A DNA stretch of 64,000 nt from NCBI GenBank assembly GCA_947372925.1, contig CANBVQ010000002.1:38573-102572 (forward strand), read 5' to 3'. The notes under the pieces are model-generated. The model worked only from the letters and a program-made list of their open reading frames with translations. It was not told the DNA's origin and searched no databases. Positions 34,760-43,947 of this stretch are shown here, one piece after another. This stretch comes from Acidimicrobiaceae bacterium (GTDB taxonomy: Bacteria > Actinomycetota > Acidimicrobiia > Acidimicrobiales > RAAP-2). Position numbers and translations under genes: made by a program. The number at the start of each line of letters is the position of its first letter. Positions within the stretch are counted from its first letter, which is position 1.

Positions 34760-35217
34760 TAGCGCAACACTTTCCGACCACTACAGAATGACACAAGCAG
34801 AAGCACTACTCCGAGCGTGATGGCGATATCGGCACCATTACAGACAAACCAAGTTGAAAGGCCGAGGAAATCGCTCACCCGTCCATCATGCAAAGCCCGA
34901 TCTAAGAGATTCGACAGACCACCACCAATGATCATCGAAAGCGACACAATCGCGAGCGTGGAATGAACGCGATTCAAGAGCCGCGCGCAGAACAAGAGGG
35001 CCAACACCGCCAAAGAGATGGTTAGAAACGTTTGACCACTCATTGCGCTGAAACTGAATCCCGAATTGGACGATGGGACCAGGGACAGAAAGCCACCGAC
35101 GTTGAGAGGCTTATGGAGACTCCGCTGCACCACCCATTTAGTTCCCAGGTCGACAACAACGACGAGAGCCGCTGCTGCTGCTGAGAGTTGGTGGCGGCTT
35201 AGAAGAAAACGCGGCAA
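34759..35217 (-). CDS. lspA: Signal peptidase II
   Basis: The lipoprotein signal peptidase, 152 aa, four hydrophobic helices. The catalytic aspartates sit in the signature segments GGGLSNLLDR and VCNGADIAIT (family: GNxxDR and N/GAD). It would process the lipoprotein encoded at 12830. Its 5' end overlaps the DksA-like gene by 19 bases and its 3' end abuts the pseudouridine synthase gene. Confidence 0.9.
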   Translation of the reverse strand: MPRFLLSRHQLSAAAAALVVVVDLGTKWVVQRSLHKPLNVGGFLSLVPSSNSGFSFSAMSGQTFLTISLAVLALLFCARLLNRVHSTLAIVSLSMIIGGGLSNLLDRALHDGRVSDFLGLSTWFVCNGADIAITLGVVLLLVSFCSGRKVLR

Positions 35218-36248
35218 GAGGTGCAGAGAAAGGCCGGAATCTGGAACCGCAGGCGGTCCTTCGGGATTCGCTCGTAACAGTTGTCGCAGCGACCATACGA
35301 ACGCTCCGCCACTAGCTGGAGGGCCACCGTAATCTGCTCAGACTTGTCACGGAGTCGCTCGGCGTGCTCTTTCACCTGTTCGCGGTCAAAGTCAGTACCA
35401 AAGTCCATGTTTGATTCGCCATCGAATTCAACGTGTTCACGGTCAACGAGCAACTCGTCGGCCTGAGAATCCAATGCAGTCACTTGCTGATTCGTAATCT
35501 CAAGTTCAGAAGTCAGAAGAGCCTTGATCTCATCGAGGAAGGCCTGGTCATCGGTGTACGGCTTCGAGGAGCGCTTGCGAGCCAACTCTTCTTCAGCCTT
35601 GATGCGAATTGCTTCTTCACGCTCGCGACGCTTGCGCTCTTCTAGTTCGCGGCGCTCCATCTCCTTTTGGCGACGGAGGCGTTCCTTCTCGTTGGCACGT
35701 TGCTTCGCTTCGATCTCACGACGCTTCGCACTTTCAATGGCTTCTTTTTCTCGAATCTTTCGAGCAATTTCTGCTTCGCGCTCTTTTTGCTTCCGCAGCG
35801 TTTCTGCTTCGCGAGCCTTCTTGGCATCTTCCTTGGCCCGCAGTTTGTCGGCGGCAGCCTTTTCGCGAGCTTTCTTGGCGGCGAGAATCTGAGCGGCCTT
35901 AGCAGCACGAGCCTGAGCGGCCGCCTTTTCACGAGCCTTGGCGTCGGCTTCACGCTTCTTGGCGGCAGCCTTCGCGGCTAAGTCCTTTTCACGAAGCTTC
36001 CGAGCTGCTTCACGAGCCTTTTGCGCGGGTGTCAGTGCTGCGGGCTTGGTGGCAGCCTTCTTCGCTGGCGCCGCCTTCTTTACAGGAACGACTTTCTTGG
36101 CTGGAGCTGCCTTCTTAGCTGGCGCCGCTTTCTTAGCTGGCGCCGCTTTCTTGGCTGGAGTGGCCTTCTTCGCCGGAGCGACCTTCTTGGCCGCCGACTT
36201 CTTCACAGGTGTGGCCTTCTTGGCTGTTGACTTCTTGGCAGTCGGCAT
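35199..36248 (-). CDS. Histone-H1-like Lys/Ala-rich tail fused to a DksA/TraR zinc finger
   Basis: A 349-aa protein with three parts. Residues 1-75 are K/A/P repeats (AKKAAPAKKAAPAKK), like eukaryotic H1 or bacterial Hc1/HupB tails that bind DNA. Residues about 75-230 are a very charged, coiled-coil-like helix rich in A, K, E, R. Residues about 240-349 form a DksA/TraR domain with CDNC and CTSC (C-x2-C-x17-C-x2-C) binding zinc. TraR/DksA proteins bind RNA polymerase; the tail suggests DNA binding as well. ATG has GAGGAG upstream. It is read leftwards upstream of lspA with a 19-base overlap. Confidence 0.85.
   Translation of the reverse strand: MPTAKKSTAKKATPVKKSAAKKVAPAKKATPAKKAAPAKKAAPAKKAAPAKKVVPVKKAAPAKKAATKPAALTPAQKAREAARKLREKDLAAKAAAKKREADAKAREKAAAQARAAKAAQILAAKKAREKAAADKLRAKEDAKKAREAETLRKQKEREAEIARKIREKEAIESAKRREIEAKQRANEKERLRRQKEMERRELEERKRREREEAIRIKAEEELARKRSSKPYTDDQAFLDEIKALLTSELEITNQQVTALDSQADELLVDREHVEFDGESNMDFGTDFDREQVKEHAERLRDKSEQITVALQLVAERSYGRCDNCYERIPKDRLRFQIPAFLCTSCRVFF
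36112..36147. repeat. 18-bp perfect tandem repeat in the Lys/Ala tail region
   Basis: Two identical 18-base units (36112-36129 and 36130-36147) encode two copies of a six-residue AKKAAP motif, with degenerate copies on both sides (about 36058-36230). Slippage here could change tail length between strains. Confidence 0.75.
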
Positions 36249-36314
36249 TAGTTCTCCTCATCCGCAACGCGGAGCGTAATTTCAAGCGGCAACATACTGC
36301 CCCTCGGTGACAAA

Positions 36315-37067
36315 TCAGTCGTTGTCAAGCTTGAACTGCGTTACTTCACCAATTGTCGTAACCCGAGTCGGCTCCGTTGGTGTCGTAGGTGCCGGTGCAG
36401 CTGGTGCCGGCGGGGTTGCAGGGGCCACGTGGGCAGGTGCGGCCGGGGCCGCTGGTGCCGAAGTCTCGCGCACGGCAAGTGAGTTGTCGATCCACTGTGA
36501 CATCTCCCCGAGCGATGACTTCAGTCGATTGCGCTCGGTGGTGATGAAGCGGGCCAGCGTCGTGACTTCTTCGGCCAGGCGAGCCTTGCGGCCCTCCAGC
36601 TGTGTTACTTCGTCAAGAGCATTCGACTTCGCCTCATCAAGAATCCGACGAGCCTGCTCCTGCGCCTGGTGCGTAAGAGCCGAGGCCTGCTCGGTGGCTT
36701 CACGCTTGGCGGTAGACACAAACTCCTGTGCCATTGCAATCATGGAAGTGACTTCCTGACTGGCCGCTACCGCGGCAGCCGAAGTAGTCGGGGCCACCTC
36801 TGGCGCGGGCGCTGGTGCTGCGGGCGCTGGCGCCGCGGGCGCTGGAGTGCCTTCGGCCCTCGGGGTTGCTTCAAGCTGCTTGATCCGGTCTGCGGCCAAT
36901 CGAAGTTGATTTTGCATCTGACGGTACTGGTCGCGCAACGCATCGAGCTCTTCAGCGGCCTTGTCTAGGAAGCTGTCGACCTCTTCGATGTTGTAACCAC
37001 GGAAACCATTTTGGAAGTCAATGGTGCGAAGAGCGTCTAGTGATGGGGTGGAAATCGAGGAATCCAT
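36315..37067 (-). CDS. divIVA: DivIVA-domain protein (Wag31-like)
   Basis: A 250-aa coiled-coil polar/septal scaffold. The DivIVA N-domain is clear (LDALRTIDFQNGFRGYNIEEVDSFLDKAAEEL), followed by coiled coil, an Ala/Pro-rich linker (about residues 75-105), a second coiled coil and another A/P/T-rich stretch near the C-terminus. It should mark the poles and direct peptidoglycan synthesis. ATG is supported by TATCGT six bases upstream, so it has its own leaderless transcript. Confidence 0.9.
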   Translation of the reverse strand: MDSSISTPSLDALRTIDFQNGFRGYNIEEVDSFLDKAAEELDALRDQYRQMQNQLRLAADRIKQLEATPRAEGTPAPAAPAPAAPAPAPEVAPTTSAAAVAASQEVTSMIAMAQEFVSTAKREATEQASALTHQAQEQARRILDEAKSNALDEVTQLEGRKARLAEEVTTLARFITTERNRLKSSLGEMSQWIDNSLAVRETSAPAAPAAPAHVAPATPPAPAAPAPTTPTEPTRVTTIGEVTQFKLDND

Positions 37068-37073
37068 GCGGTC

Positions 37074-37079
37074 ACGATA
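37074..37079 (-). promoter_or_regulatory. Leaderless -10 element of divIVA
   Basis: TATCGT on the minus strand, six bases before the divIVA ATG at 37067. Confidence 0.5.
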
Positions 37080-37105
37080 CCCCTAAAAGCGTGGAAAAGT
37101 CGGGA

Positions 37106-37360
37106 TTAGTGGATAAACCCGTTGATAAAGCTGAGCAGGATAATTGCCACGAATGTGGAGAAGTCCACGCCCATTGCTCCCACTCGCACCGGGGAAATCA
37201 AATTACGGATCGGGCGAAGCACCGGTTCGGTCAATTTGAACAGGGTGGCCAGTAGCTGGCGGGTCGTGGGACCCAACTGCGCAGATGGAGGTATCCAACT
37301 GACAAGGGCCCTCAGTACGAGGAGCAAAATGTAGGCCGAAATCAGGCGATGGAGCAACAC
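37106..37360 (-). CDS. YggT-family membrane protein
   Basis: An 84-aa membrane protein of the YggT family (LLVLRALVSWIPP...LFKLTEPVLRPIRNLISPVRVGAMGVDFS), which flanks sepF in many Gram-positive genomes. Two hydrophobic helices. GTG at 37360 is chosen: it lies 4 bases past the sepF stop with AAGG between, while the longer frame to 37441 would overlap sepF by 77 bases. Function unknown; possibly linked to division or osmotic response. Confidence 0.85.
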   Translation of the reverse strand: MLLHRLISAYILLLVLRALVSWIPPSAQLGPTTRQLLATLFKLTEPVLRPIRNLISPVRVGAMGVDFSTFVAIILLSFINGFIH

Positions 37361-37364
37361 GGCC

Positions 37365-37934
37365 TTAGAACTCGAAGTTATTCCGGCGGAGCCGCTCGAT
37401 GGCCTCGGGGGCCGTGTGAATCCCCCGGACGGGCTCGGCAATGATTACCTGGCCCTTCACAATGGACTGAATTCGACCGTTGACGGCGTAGATGTACCCG
37501 CAAACAAAAGCCTGGATTCGACGAGACGTTTCGCTGTCGCACTGGGCCGTATTGAGCACAACGACGCGACGAGCCTTGAGTTTTTCGCAAATCTCTTGAC
37601 AATCGTTGTATTTGTGGGCGATAAAGAGCTCAACATCCTTGGTTTCAGCAACAGTCGTTGCGAAGGTAGGGATGCCCGAAGGTGGCGTGTCGCGCGTTAC
37701 GCCGATGGCCGATACGCGAGGGTTTCCGCCGACGACATGTACCGAGGGGACGGCGGTGAAAGCGGGCCGAGCGGGCTGAACGGGGCGAACATCCGCTGCT
37801 TCATCGACGAAGTGCTGGGGGGACTCAGGGGTGTTTGAGACGTACAGATCATCGCTGTACTCCCCTTCCTTGATACCAAAGAAGACGAGACCCTTGTCGA
37901 GGGCCAGTCCAAATTTTGATTGTCTTACAGCCAT
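37365..37934 (-). CDS. sepF: Cell division protein SepF
   Basis: A 189-aa membrane-associated FtsZ anchor that replaces FtsA in actinobacteria. It has a short N-terminal helix, a variable linker (about residues 25-100) and the conserved C-terminal domain (CEKLKARRVVVLNTAQCDSETSRRIQAFVCGYIYAVNGRI...). The linker is proline/valine-rich. A GGGAG ribosome site precedes ATG, and TACACT about 45 bases upstream could be a promoter. Confidence 0.93.
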   Translation of the reverse strand: MAVRQSKFGLALDKGLVFFGIKEGEYSDDLYVSNTPESPQHFVDEAADVRPVQPARPAFTAVPSVHVVGGNPRVSAIGVTRDTPPSGIPTFATTVAETKDVELFIAHKYNDCQEICEKLKARRVVVLNTAQCDSETSRRIQAFVCGYIYAVNGRIQSIVKGQVIIAEPVRGIHTAPEAIERLRRNNFEF

Positions 37935-37986
37935 TGGGCACTCCCGACTTCATTCCACCCTGCTCTCAGTGTAGAACTTCTATGCA

Positions 37987-38664
37987 TCATGGGTTTCTCG
38001 GGCCCAGGAGGGCCCGACCAAGCCGAATCTCCGTGGCACCCAGCCGGCAGGCATCCTCGAAGTCGTCACTCATACCCATCGAGCGAACGGGCAGACCGAG
38101 CCGATCCGCCAAATCACCAAGTGTTCGAAAGGCGTCTTGGGCCGCCTGGCGGCCAACGGGCGCCACGGTCATGAGTCCTTCGACTCGCAGACCGAGACTT
38201 CGCGCCACCGATGCCAGCTCTGGTACGAGGTCGGGCGTGGCTCCATTTCGACCAGCACTGTTCGTGAAATCGACCTGGAGGTAGAAGGTGTTCTGCGCCT
38301 CACGCTGCGCGAAAGCCTCCAACTCCACCACTCTCGAAACGCCGGCTACCACATCGGCGTACTTCAAGATTTTTGAAATCTTGTTGGATTGAATGTGGCC
38401 CAAGAATTGCCACTGCACGGTCAGTTCGTCGAGCCCTTGGTGCTTCGCGACCAACTCGTTGACGTAATTCTCGCCAACACTAGAAATGCCACAAGCGGTG
38501 ACCGCCCTGATGGCGTCGGCTTCAAACGTCTTGGTTACAGCCACGATTGAGACCGAGTCGACATCGCGTCCACAGTCCGCGATGCGGCTTCGAATGTATT
38601 CCAGATTTGAAGCTACGCGAGCCTCAAGATCATTACTACTTGAGGAAGTCGGGAATGTCGTCAT
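37987..38664 (-). CDS. yggS: PLP-homeostasis protein YggS/YlmE
   Basis: A 225-aa TIM-barrel pyridoxal-phosphate protein (COG0325). The PLP lysine is in IVAVTKTF; other motifs are [20 protein letters not shown] and [25 protein letters not shown]. It usually sits between ftsZ and sepF, as here, and regulates vitamin B6 balance. Its start overlaps the ftsZ end by 29 bases, which is common and implies coupling. Confidence 0.95.
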   Translation of the reverse strand: MTTFPTSSSSNDLEARVASNLEYIRSRIADCGRDVDSVSIVAVTKTFEADAIRAVTACGISSVGENYVNELVAKHQGLDELTVQWQFLGHIQSNKISKILKYADVVAGVSRVVELEAFAQREAQNTFYLQVDFTNSAGRNGATPDLVPELASVARSLGLRVEGLMTVAPVGRQAAQDAFRTLGDLADRLGLPVRSMGMSDDFEDACRLGATEIRLGRALLGPRNP

Positions 38665-39730
38665 CGCCGCCGGACAAGAAGTCTTCGTTATCGAAGCTCT
38701 TGAAGATATCGGCGGTCGTCGTCGGGGTCGCTGGGTTTTGCTTTACGGGGGCAGCAGACGACGCGGGGCGTCCTTCGCTCTCCCACCGCTCAAAACCAGC
38801 GGCAATGACCGTGACGCGCACGGCGTCGCCGAGGCTCTCGTCGAGTGCGGTTCCGAAAATGATGTTGGCATCTTCGTGGGCCACGTCGTGAACGATGTTC
38901 ATGGCGTCAGTAACTTCCTGCAGGCTCAGGCTGTCGGAACCGACGATGTTGACCAGAATGCCTCGGGCACCCTTGATCTCAGCCTCAAGCAACTGGGACG
39001 TAATCGCCGTACGAGCGGCGCTGATTGCGCGGCCTTCGCCGGTCGACTGACCAACACCCATGATGGCCGTGCCGGCGTTGCTCATAATGGTCTTTACGTC
39101 AGCGAAGTCCGTGTTAATAACTCCAGGGTTCGTAATGAGATCGGTAATGCCACGAACACCCTGCAGCAACACTTCGTCAGCCATCCGGAAGGCGTCAACC
39201 ATCGTGGTCTGCGCCGAAGCCTTGGTGATCAAGCGGTCGTTAGGAATAACGATGAGGGTGTCGACCTTCTCGCGAAGACTCTGAATACCCTTTTCGGCCT
39301 GCGCCGCACGGCGCTTACCTTCGAATGCGAATGGACGAGTTACAACACCGATTGTCAGAGCACCCTTTTGACGAGCGATCTCCGCGACGATGGGTGCTGC
39401 ACCGGTACCGGTGCCGCCACCTTCACCAGCGGTGATGAAGACCATGTCGGCGTCACCAATTGCTTCTTCGATGTCAGCTCGGTGATCTTCCGCAGCCTGG
39501 CGACCAATGTCCGGGTCGCTACCGGCACCGAGGCCGCGCGTGAGGTCGCGACCGATGTCAAGCTTCACTTCAGCGCCGCTCATCAAGAGGGCCTGTGCGT
39601 CAGTGTTGGCCGCGATGAACTCGACGTTACGGAGACCCGCCTCAATCATGCGGTTTACGGCGTTGACGCCGCCGCCGCCGACACCAAATACTTTGATGTC
39701 GGCCGTGTAGTTGGTTTGCTGCAAGTTCAT
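38636..39730 (-). CDS. ftsZ: Cell division GTPase FtsZ
   Basis: The tubulin-like Z-ring protein, 364 aa. Visible are the N-terminal [13 protein letters not shown], the tubulin signature [10 protein letters not shown], the T7 loop [10 protein letters not shown], and the C-terminal conserved peptide DDDIPDFLK that binds SepF. The GAAGGGAAG ribosome site is strong. A 123-base gap separates it from ftsQ upstream and may hold its own promoter. The linker is short, about 40 residues. Confidence 0.98.
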   Translation of the reverse strand: MNLQQTNYTADIKVFGVGGGGVNAVNRMIEAGLRNVEFIAANTDAQALLMSGAEVKLDIGRDLTRGLGAGSDPDIGRQAAEDHRADIEEAIGDADMVFITAGEGGGTGTGAAPIVAEIARQKGALTIGVVTRPFAFEGKRRAAQAEKGIQSLREKVDTLIVIPNDRLITKASAQTTMVDAFRMADEVLLQGVRGITDLITNPGVINTDFADVKTIMSNAGTAIMGVGQSTGEGRAISAARTAITSQLLEAEIKGARGILVNIVGSDSLSLQEVTDAMNIVHDVAHEDANIIFGTALDESLGDAVRVTVIAAGFERWESEGRPASSAAPVKQNPATPTTTADIFKSFDNEDFLSGGDDDIPDFLK

Positions 39731-39853
39731 GGACTTCCCTTCAAGCGTTCTTCTATTCTCGCAAACATTCGGGACGAGGGGAAATTTCTCGGAAAAGATG
39801 CGGAATACAAGGCTTGAGGCTACCCGCGACCGTGGGGGTGGTCAAATGGGGGC

Positions 39854-40570
39854 CTACTGAATGGTGACGGCTGAAGGTACCGAGACGTCCACAATTGCGC
39901 CACGGCGAAGCGTTTGATGGGCAATCACCGAGGCCACCGCAACAAACTTTTCCCGCAGATTGGTATCACGACCGAGGACGAACGTCACCGGTGTCGTCAT
40001 TTTGAGTCGAATCTCACCACTGCGAGCAACCTGAACGACAGCTACCTGGCGGGAAAAAGCGAGGGGCAATTGGGCCGCCACGCGCGCTGCCGGGCGGGCC
40101 CACGTTCGATACGCCCACGATGTGCCTGAGCCCTTTGCTTCCAGTCGTGGAAGATTGGCACCCACCGCTGGGGGGTCCAGTTGGGCGCCGTGGGCATCCA
40201 CTAAGAAGAGTGCACCAGTAGGGTCGGCCGCTACGGCGACGGGCCGACGTTCGACCACGATCAAGGTGAGCCGATGGGGCCAGTGGCGCGCCACACGAAT
40301 CGACTCCACCCAACGAAGACTCCTGGCCTGTGCGGTGATTTCTCGGGAGTTGATCGAAATCATCGGAGGGTTCTGGTCCAAGCCGGTCACTGAAATAAGT
40401 TCGCCGGCCGACTCGTGCGTGTTCCCAGAAATTTCGATGGACTGAACTCGAAAGTAGTTCAGGTGCAAAAGCGCATTACCTCCGACAACAAGCAGTGTCA
40501 GCACCACCGTAAAAATCAGCAATCGGCGGAACAGGGGTCCTCGCGCTGGTTTCTTCTGAGCCTTACTCAT
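39854..40570 (-). CDS. ftsQ: FtsQ-type division protein
   Basis: A 238-aa bitopic membrane protein with a short basic cytoplasmic part (MSKAQKKPARGPLFRR), one helix (LLIFTVVLTLLVVGGNALLHL), a POTRA domain (FRVQSIEISGNTHESAGELISVTGL) and the FtsQ beta domain (ARHWPHRLTLIVVERRPVAVA). It links FtsB/FtsL to the septum. ATG at 40570 is used because it overlaps the murB stop; an upstream ATG at 40582 is less likely. Confidence 0.9.
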   Translation of the reverse strand: MSKAQKKPARGPLFRRLLIFTVVLTLLVVGGNALLHLNYFRVQSIEISGNTHESAGELISVTGLDQNPPMISINSREITAQARSLRWVESIRVARHWPHRLTLIVVERRPVAVAADPTGALFLVDAHGAQLDPPAVGANLPRLEAKGSGTSWAYRTWARPAARVAAQLPLAFSRQVAVVQVARSGEIRLKMTTPVTFVLGRDTNLREKFVAVASVIAHQTLRRGAIVDVSVPSAVTIQ

Positions 40571-41474
40571 CAAAACCCACAAAACGAATCTCGGTCAAGA
40601 GGTCAATACCTTCACGTCGGAGCACTTCGTCGTGTACGAAACGAATGAGGGCACGAACATCGCTCGAGTTACCCTGCTCATCGGCCTGAATGAAATTGGC
40701 GTGCTTCTCGGAAACGTGCGCCGTGCCAATACGGTGGCCCTTCAAGCCGCACCGTTCGATAATCGATCCCGCACTCTCATTGGGCGGGTTGCGAAAGACG
40801 CTGCCGGCATTGGAACCACCCGGTTGGTGCTCCCGCCGCCAGCGCACGATCTCCTTCAACTGCTCTTTTGAGACCTGGGCGACTCCCTCGCGCAGCAGAA
40901 TGGTGGCCGAGAGCACAATGTCCCGAGGTCCGATAGCACTGGACCGATAGCCGAAGTGGAGATTCTCGGCGTCGACATCAGCAAACTGCTGTTCGTCAAT
41001 GCGCCATAGTTCAACTGACGTCACTGCGGCGGCCATGTCACTGCCGTGGCCGCCGGCATTCATGGTCACCGCACCACCAATAGTCCCCGGCACTCCGACA
41101 GCCCACTCGAACCCCGTCAAGCCGCTCTCGGCGATTCGACGGGCCGCAATCGGCAGGTCGAGGGCGGCGCCAATCGTGACAGCGGTACGGCCCTGATTGG
41201 TGGGGCTAATCGTGAGCGTGGAAAAGCTCTCGCCAAGATGAACGACCAATCCGTCGTATTCACCGTCAGCCACCAGCATGTTCGACCCGTTACCAAGCAC
41301 CGTGATTCGCTCACACGCAGCCAGTTCAGCTCCGAGTGTCGTCAGTTGTTCACGCGTTTCGATGGTGAGAAATCCTCGAGCAACACCACCCGTGCGATAG
41401 GTCGTGAGAGCACCAAAGGCCCCGTGCGCCAGCCCGAGATCAGCCGCACGCTTCAGTAAATTTTCAACGCTCAT
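40563..41474 (-). CDS. murB: UDP-N-acetylenolpyruvoylglucosamine reductase
   Basis: An FAD enzyme of 303 aa that makes UDP-MurNAc. It has the FAD-binding TYRTGGVARGFL and ITVLGNGSNMLVADGEYDGLVVHLG, the VGVPGTIGGAVTMNAGGHG segment, and the catalytic Ser in GGSNAGSVFRNPPN. It is a type-II-like short form. It lies between murC (11-base overlap) and ftsQ, as in many actinobacteria. Confidence 0.95.
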   Translation of the reverse strand: MSVENLLKRAADLGLAHGAFGALTTYRTGGVARGFLTIETREQLTTLGAELAACERITVLGNGSNMLVADGEYDGLVVHLGESFSTLTISPTNQGRTAVTIGAALDLPIAARRIAESGLTGFEWAVGVPGTIGGAVTMNAGGHGSDMAAAVTSVELWRIDEQQFADVDAENLHFGYRSSAIGPRDIVLSATILLREGVAQVSKEQLKEIVRWRREHQPGGSNAGSVFRNPPNESAGSIIERCGLKGHRIGTAHVSEKHANFIQADEQGNSSDVRALIRFVHDEVLRREGIDLLTEIRFVGFDE

Positions 41475-42828
41475 CGGAGTCCCCGGTCAACCACGTGGCG
41501 AGCTCGCCGATATCACCGGCACCAAGCACCAAAACGACATCGGCTTCACTCTGCCTAGTTCGAATGTAGGCCGCCGCCTCACGGCGATCAGCGATGTATC
41601 GCACTGGCGTGGACGACCGCTCCCGGACCGCATCAACGATTATCTGCCCCGTGACGCCTTGCGGATTCGGTTCGCCCGAAGAGAAAATATCCGTAACGAT
41701 CAATTCGTCCACGTCTTCGAATGCGGTCCCAAACTCCTCGGTCAAGTTGGTCGTTCTGGTTACGCGATGTGGCTGAAACACGGCCACCACTCGTCGGCCC
41801 TGGTCTCCGCGAGCGGTCGTAATCGCGGTTCGAATCTCGCTGGGGAGGTGGGCGTAGTCCTCAATCACCAATGCGTCACCGCCAGTGATTGTTCCGTGAA
41901 TTTCATAGCGACGTGGTGCGCCCTGAAATTGCGACAGACCGTCAATCACGGCACTGGAGGGAATGTCGTTCAAGAGCGCGGTGACGGCCGCAATCGCACT
42001 GTTGACGACGTTGTGCAGGCCAGGCACCCTCAAGGCAATCGATAGCGCTGCCTCGTTCGACGTGAGCGTGTAGGTGGAACCAATGAGCTCCTGACTCACT
42101 TCCCCGACACGCCAGGTGGCTCTCGGATCATCCCCAACGGTGACGATTGATTTCACTGTCTTCACCAATTCGTGGGCCGTTGACCCGTACCAAACGACTA
42201 CGTGGCGCTTAGTACGCGAGACCAGCTCGCGAAATGCTCGTTGGACGCCGGCGAGGTCGCCGTAATGATCGAGGTGGTCCGCTTCAACATTCAGCAGACC
42301 TAGTGACGAGGGTGCCACATCGGCGAACGTACCGTAGCTTTCGTCGAGTTCGAGTACGAGTTGATGCGATCCGTAGCCACCATTTTCGCCAAGACCAATC
42401 ACTGGGGCGCCGAGGAGCCACGAGGGACTTTCCTTGGCTGCGTGCGCGATCATGAGGTACATCGAGGTGGTGGTGGTCTTGCCGTGAGTGCCGGCGAAAG
42501 CCACCACTTCATGGTCGTGGCTCAAACGAGCGAGAAACTTCGCGCGACTCAAGACTGGAATACCGGCACTACGGGCGGCCACAATCTCAAGGTCGTCGTC
42601 CGAGACCGCAGGAGACATGGTGAGCACATCAGCGTTCGTCGCCTTGTCGACATCACTGCCCACGTAAACATCCATGGTGACACCCAGATCCACCATTGTC
42701 GAACTGTCCGCAGCATCACTCCCGGTGACCACACAGCCACGCCCCGCGAGATAGCGAGCCATGCCGCTCATTCCAGCGCCACCAATACCCACGATGTGTA
42801 CTCGCCGTGGAGGCCAGGCATTACTCAT
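41464..42828 (-). CDS. murC: UDP-N-acetylmuramate-L-alanine ligase
   Basis: The first amino-acid-adding Mur ligase, 454 aa. Its N-domain has VHIVGIGGAGMSGMARYL (UDP binding), the P-loop AGTHGKTTTTSMY, the central LELDESYGTF block and C-terminal FQPHRVTRT. It overlaps murG by 8 bases upstream. It is one of only two Mur ligases in this cluster (with MurE). Confidence 0.97.
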   Translation of the reverse strand: MSNAWPPRRVHIVGIGGAGMSGMARYLAGRGCVVTGSDAADSSTMVDLGVTMDVYVGSDVDKATNADVLTMSPAVSDDDLEIVAARSAGIPVLSRAKFLARLSHDHEVVAFAGTHGKTTTTSMYLMIAHAAKESPSWLLGAPVIGLGENGGYGSHQLVLELDESYGTFADVAPSSLGLLNVEADHLDHYGDLAGVQRAFRELVSRTKRHVVVWYGSTAHELVKTVKSIVTVGDDPRATWRVGEVSQELIGSTYTLTSNEAALSIALRVPGLHNVVNSAIAAVTALLNDIPSSAVIDGLSQFQGAPRRYEIHGTITGGDALVIEDYAHLPSEIRTAITTARGDQGRRVVAVFQPHRVTRTTNLTEEFGTAFEDVDELIVTDIFSSGEPNPQGVTGQIIVDAVRERSSTPVRYIADRREAAAYIRTRQSEADVVLVLGAGDIGELATWLTGDSDER

Positions 42829-43939
42829 TGCCAGCGACGGCCTTTACCTCGCGAGCGATGTGTTCCGCCGCAGCGGGACGCCCCATATTTTTCGCCGCCG
42901 AACCCATCTGCTCGCGCAGCAAGGGATCTCGAAGAAGGTCATCGATGGCCGCCGCCAGAGAGTTGGCCGAACAGACGTCATCGGGCAACAGTCGCGCTCC
43001 TCCGACCTCAACAACCGATCGCGCGTTCAATGTCTGGTGGTCGCCCGGGGCATTGGGCAAGGGAACCAGGACGGAGGGAATACCGAGGAAGGTCAATTCG
43101 GCCACCGTGGTAGCTCCGGCGCGACAAATGGCGGTGTCGGCCACAGTCCAGAGGTCACTCATAGATTCGGCAAAGGGCATGATGAGGTACTGCAAGTCAC
43201 TCGTGGGTGGTTGCTGGAGCGCAATCTCTTCATAGTCACGCCTGCCCGTAACGTGCACGATGGCAACATCCTGACGGTCGGCCCAGAGACCGGCTAGCTG
43301 AGAGACGGCCGTATTGACTGTGGCGGAACCCAGGGAACCCGTCATGACGACGACAATATGACGTTGGGGGTCAACACCCAGCATGGTGGCCGCAGCCACG
43401 CGACTTTCGAAATCCCGGGAAATGACTTCAATCGATGGACGGAGGGGAACTCCGGTAACTGTCCCCTGGGCGGGGAGAACGTCCGGCGCAATACCGAAGC
43501 AAATTCGCTGAGCGAATCGACCAAAGAGTCGGTGCACGAGCCCCATCGAGGCGTCTAACTCCACAAAGACCATTGGCCGGCGCAGGGCGGCACCGGCGAG
43601 CACCATAGGAAAGGCCGCGTAGCCCCCCACAGAGACAATCACGCCCGGGCGTCCTCGCAGTGTGGTGAGGAGGGCTACCACGACGGACCAGACGATGCGC
43701 AGGATGGCACCGGCGTTATTCCACAGAGCGATCGGCGAGAGGGATCGACGAATCCCGCGACCTGGAAGTAGGAGGAGGCGTTCTTCGCGTGGCCCCAACA
43801 AGGTGCGTTCCTGTCCCCGACGTGAGCCCACGAAAAGAATGTCGGTCGCACTGACGCCACTCGCGCGAAGGGCGTCGGCAATGGCCGTCATTGGAAATAT
43901 GTGCCCACCTGTACCACCGCCGGTAATGACAAATTTCAT
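42821..43939 (-). CDS. murG: Lipid II synthase MurG (GlcNAc transferase)
   Basis: A GT-B glycosyltransferase (372 aa) that adds GlcNAc to lipid I at the inner membrane face. The N-terminus MKFVITGGGTGGHIFPM carries the membrane-binding G-loop; VSVGGYAAFPMVLAGAALRRP and CRAGATTVAELTFLGIPSVLVPLPNAPGDHQ are the acceptor and UDP sites. ATG at 43939 fits the family; the longer frame to 44155 would overlap ftsW by over 200 bases and has no homologous residues. Confidence 0.96.
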   Translation of the reverse strand: MKFVITGGGTGGHIFPMTAIADALRASGVSATDILFVGSRRGQERTLLGPREERLLLLPGRGIRRSLSPIALWNNAGAILRIVWSVVVALLTTLRGRPGVIVSVGGYAAFPMVLAGAALRRPMVFVELDASMGLVHRLFGRFAQRICFGIAPDVLPAQGTVTGVPLRPSIEVISRDFESRVAAATMLGVDPQRHIVVVMTGSLGSATVNTAVSQLAGLWADRQDVAIVHVTGRRDYEEIALQQPPTSDLQYLIMPFAESMSDLWTVADTAICRAGATTVAELTFLGIPSVLVPLPNAPGDHQTLNARSVVEVGGARLLPDDVCSANSLAAAIDDLLRDPLLREQMGSAAKNMGRPAAAEHIAREVKAVAGNE

Positions 43940-43947
43940 ACGCACCC

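Noticed and set aside
36058..36230. Repetitive stretch first considered as CRISPR or satellite DNA
   Set aside because: The repeat is in frame, codes AKKAAP units and has no spacers.
38486..39817. A 443-codon open frame on the plus strand opposite ftsZ
   Set aside because: It is longer than ftsZ but antisense to its entire length with no recognisable product. It arises from the codon bias of ftsZ.
42361..43113. A 250-codon plus-strand frame opposite murC and murG
   Set aside because: Arg/His/Pro-rich shadow of the two genes.
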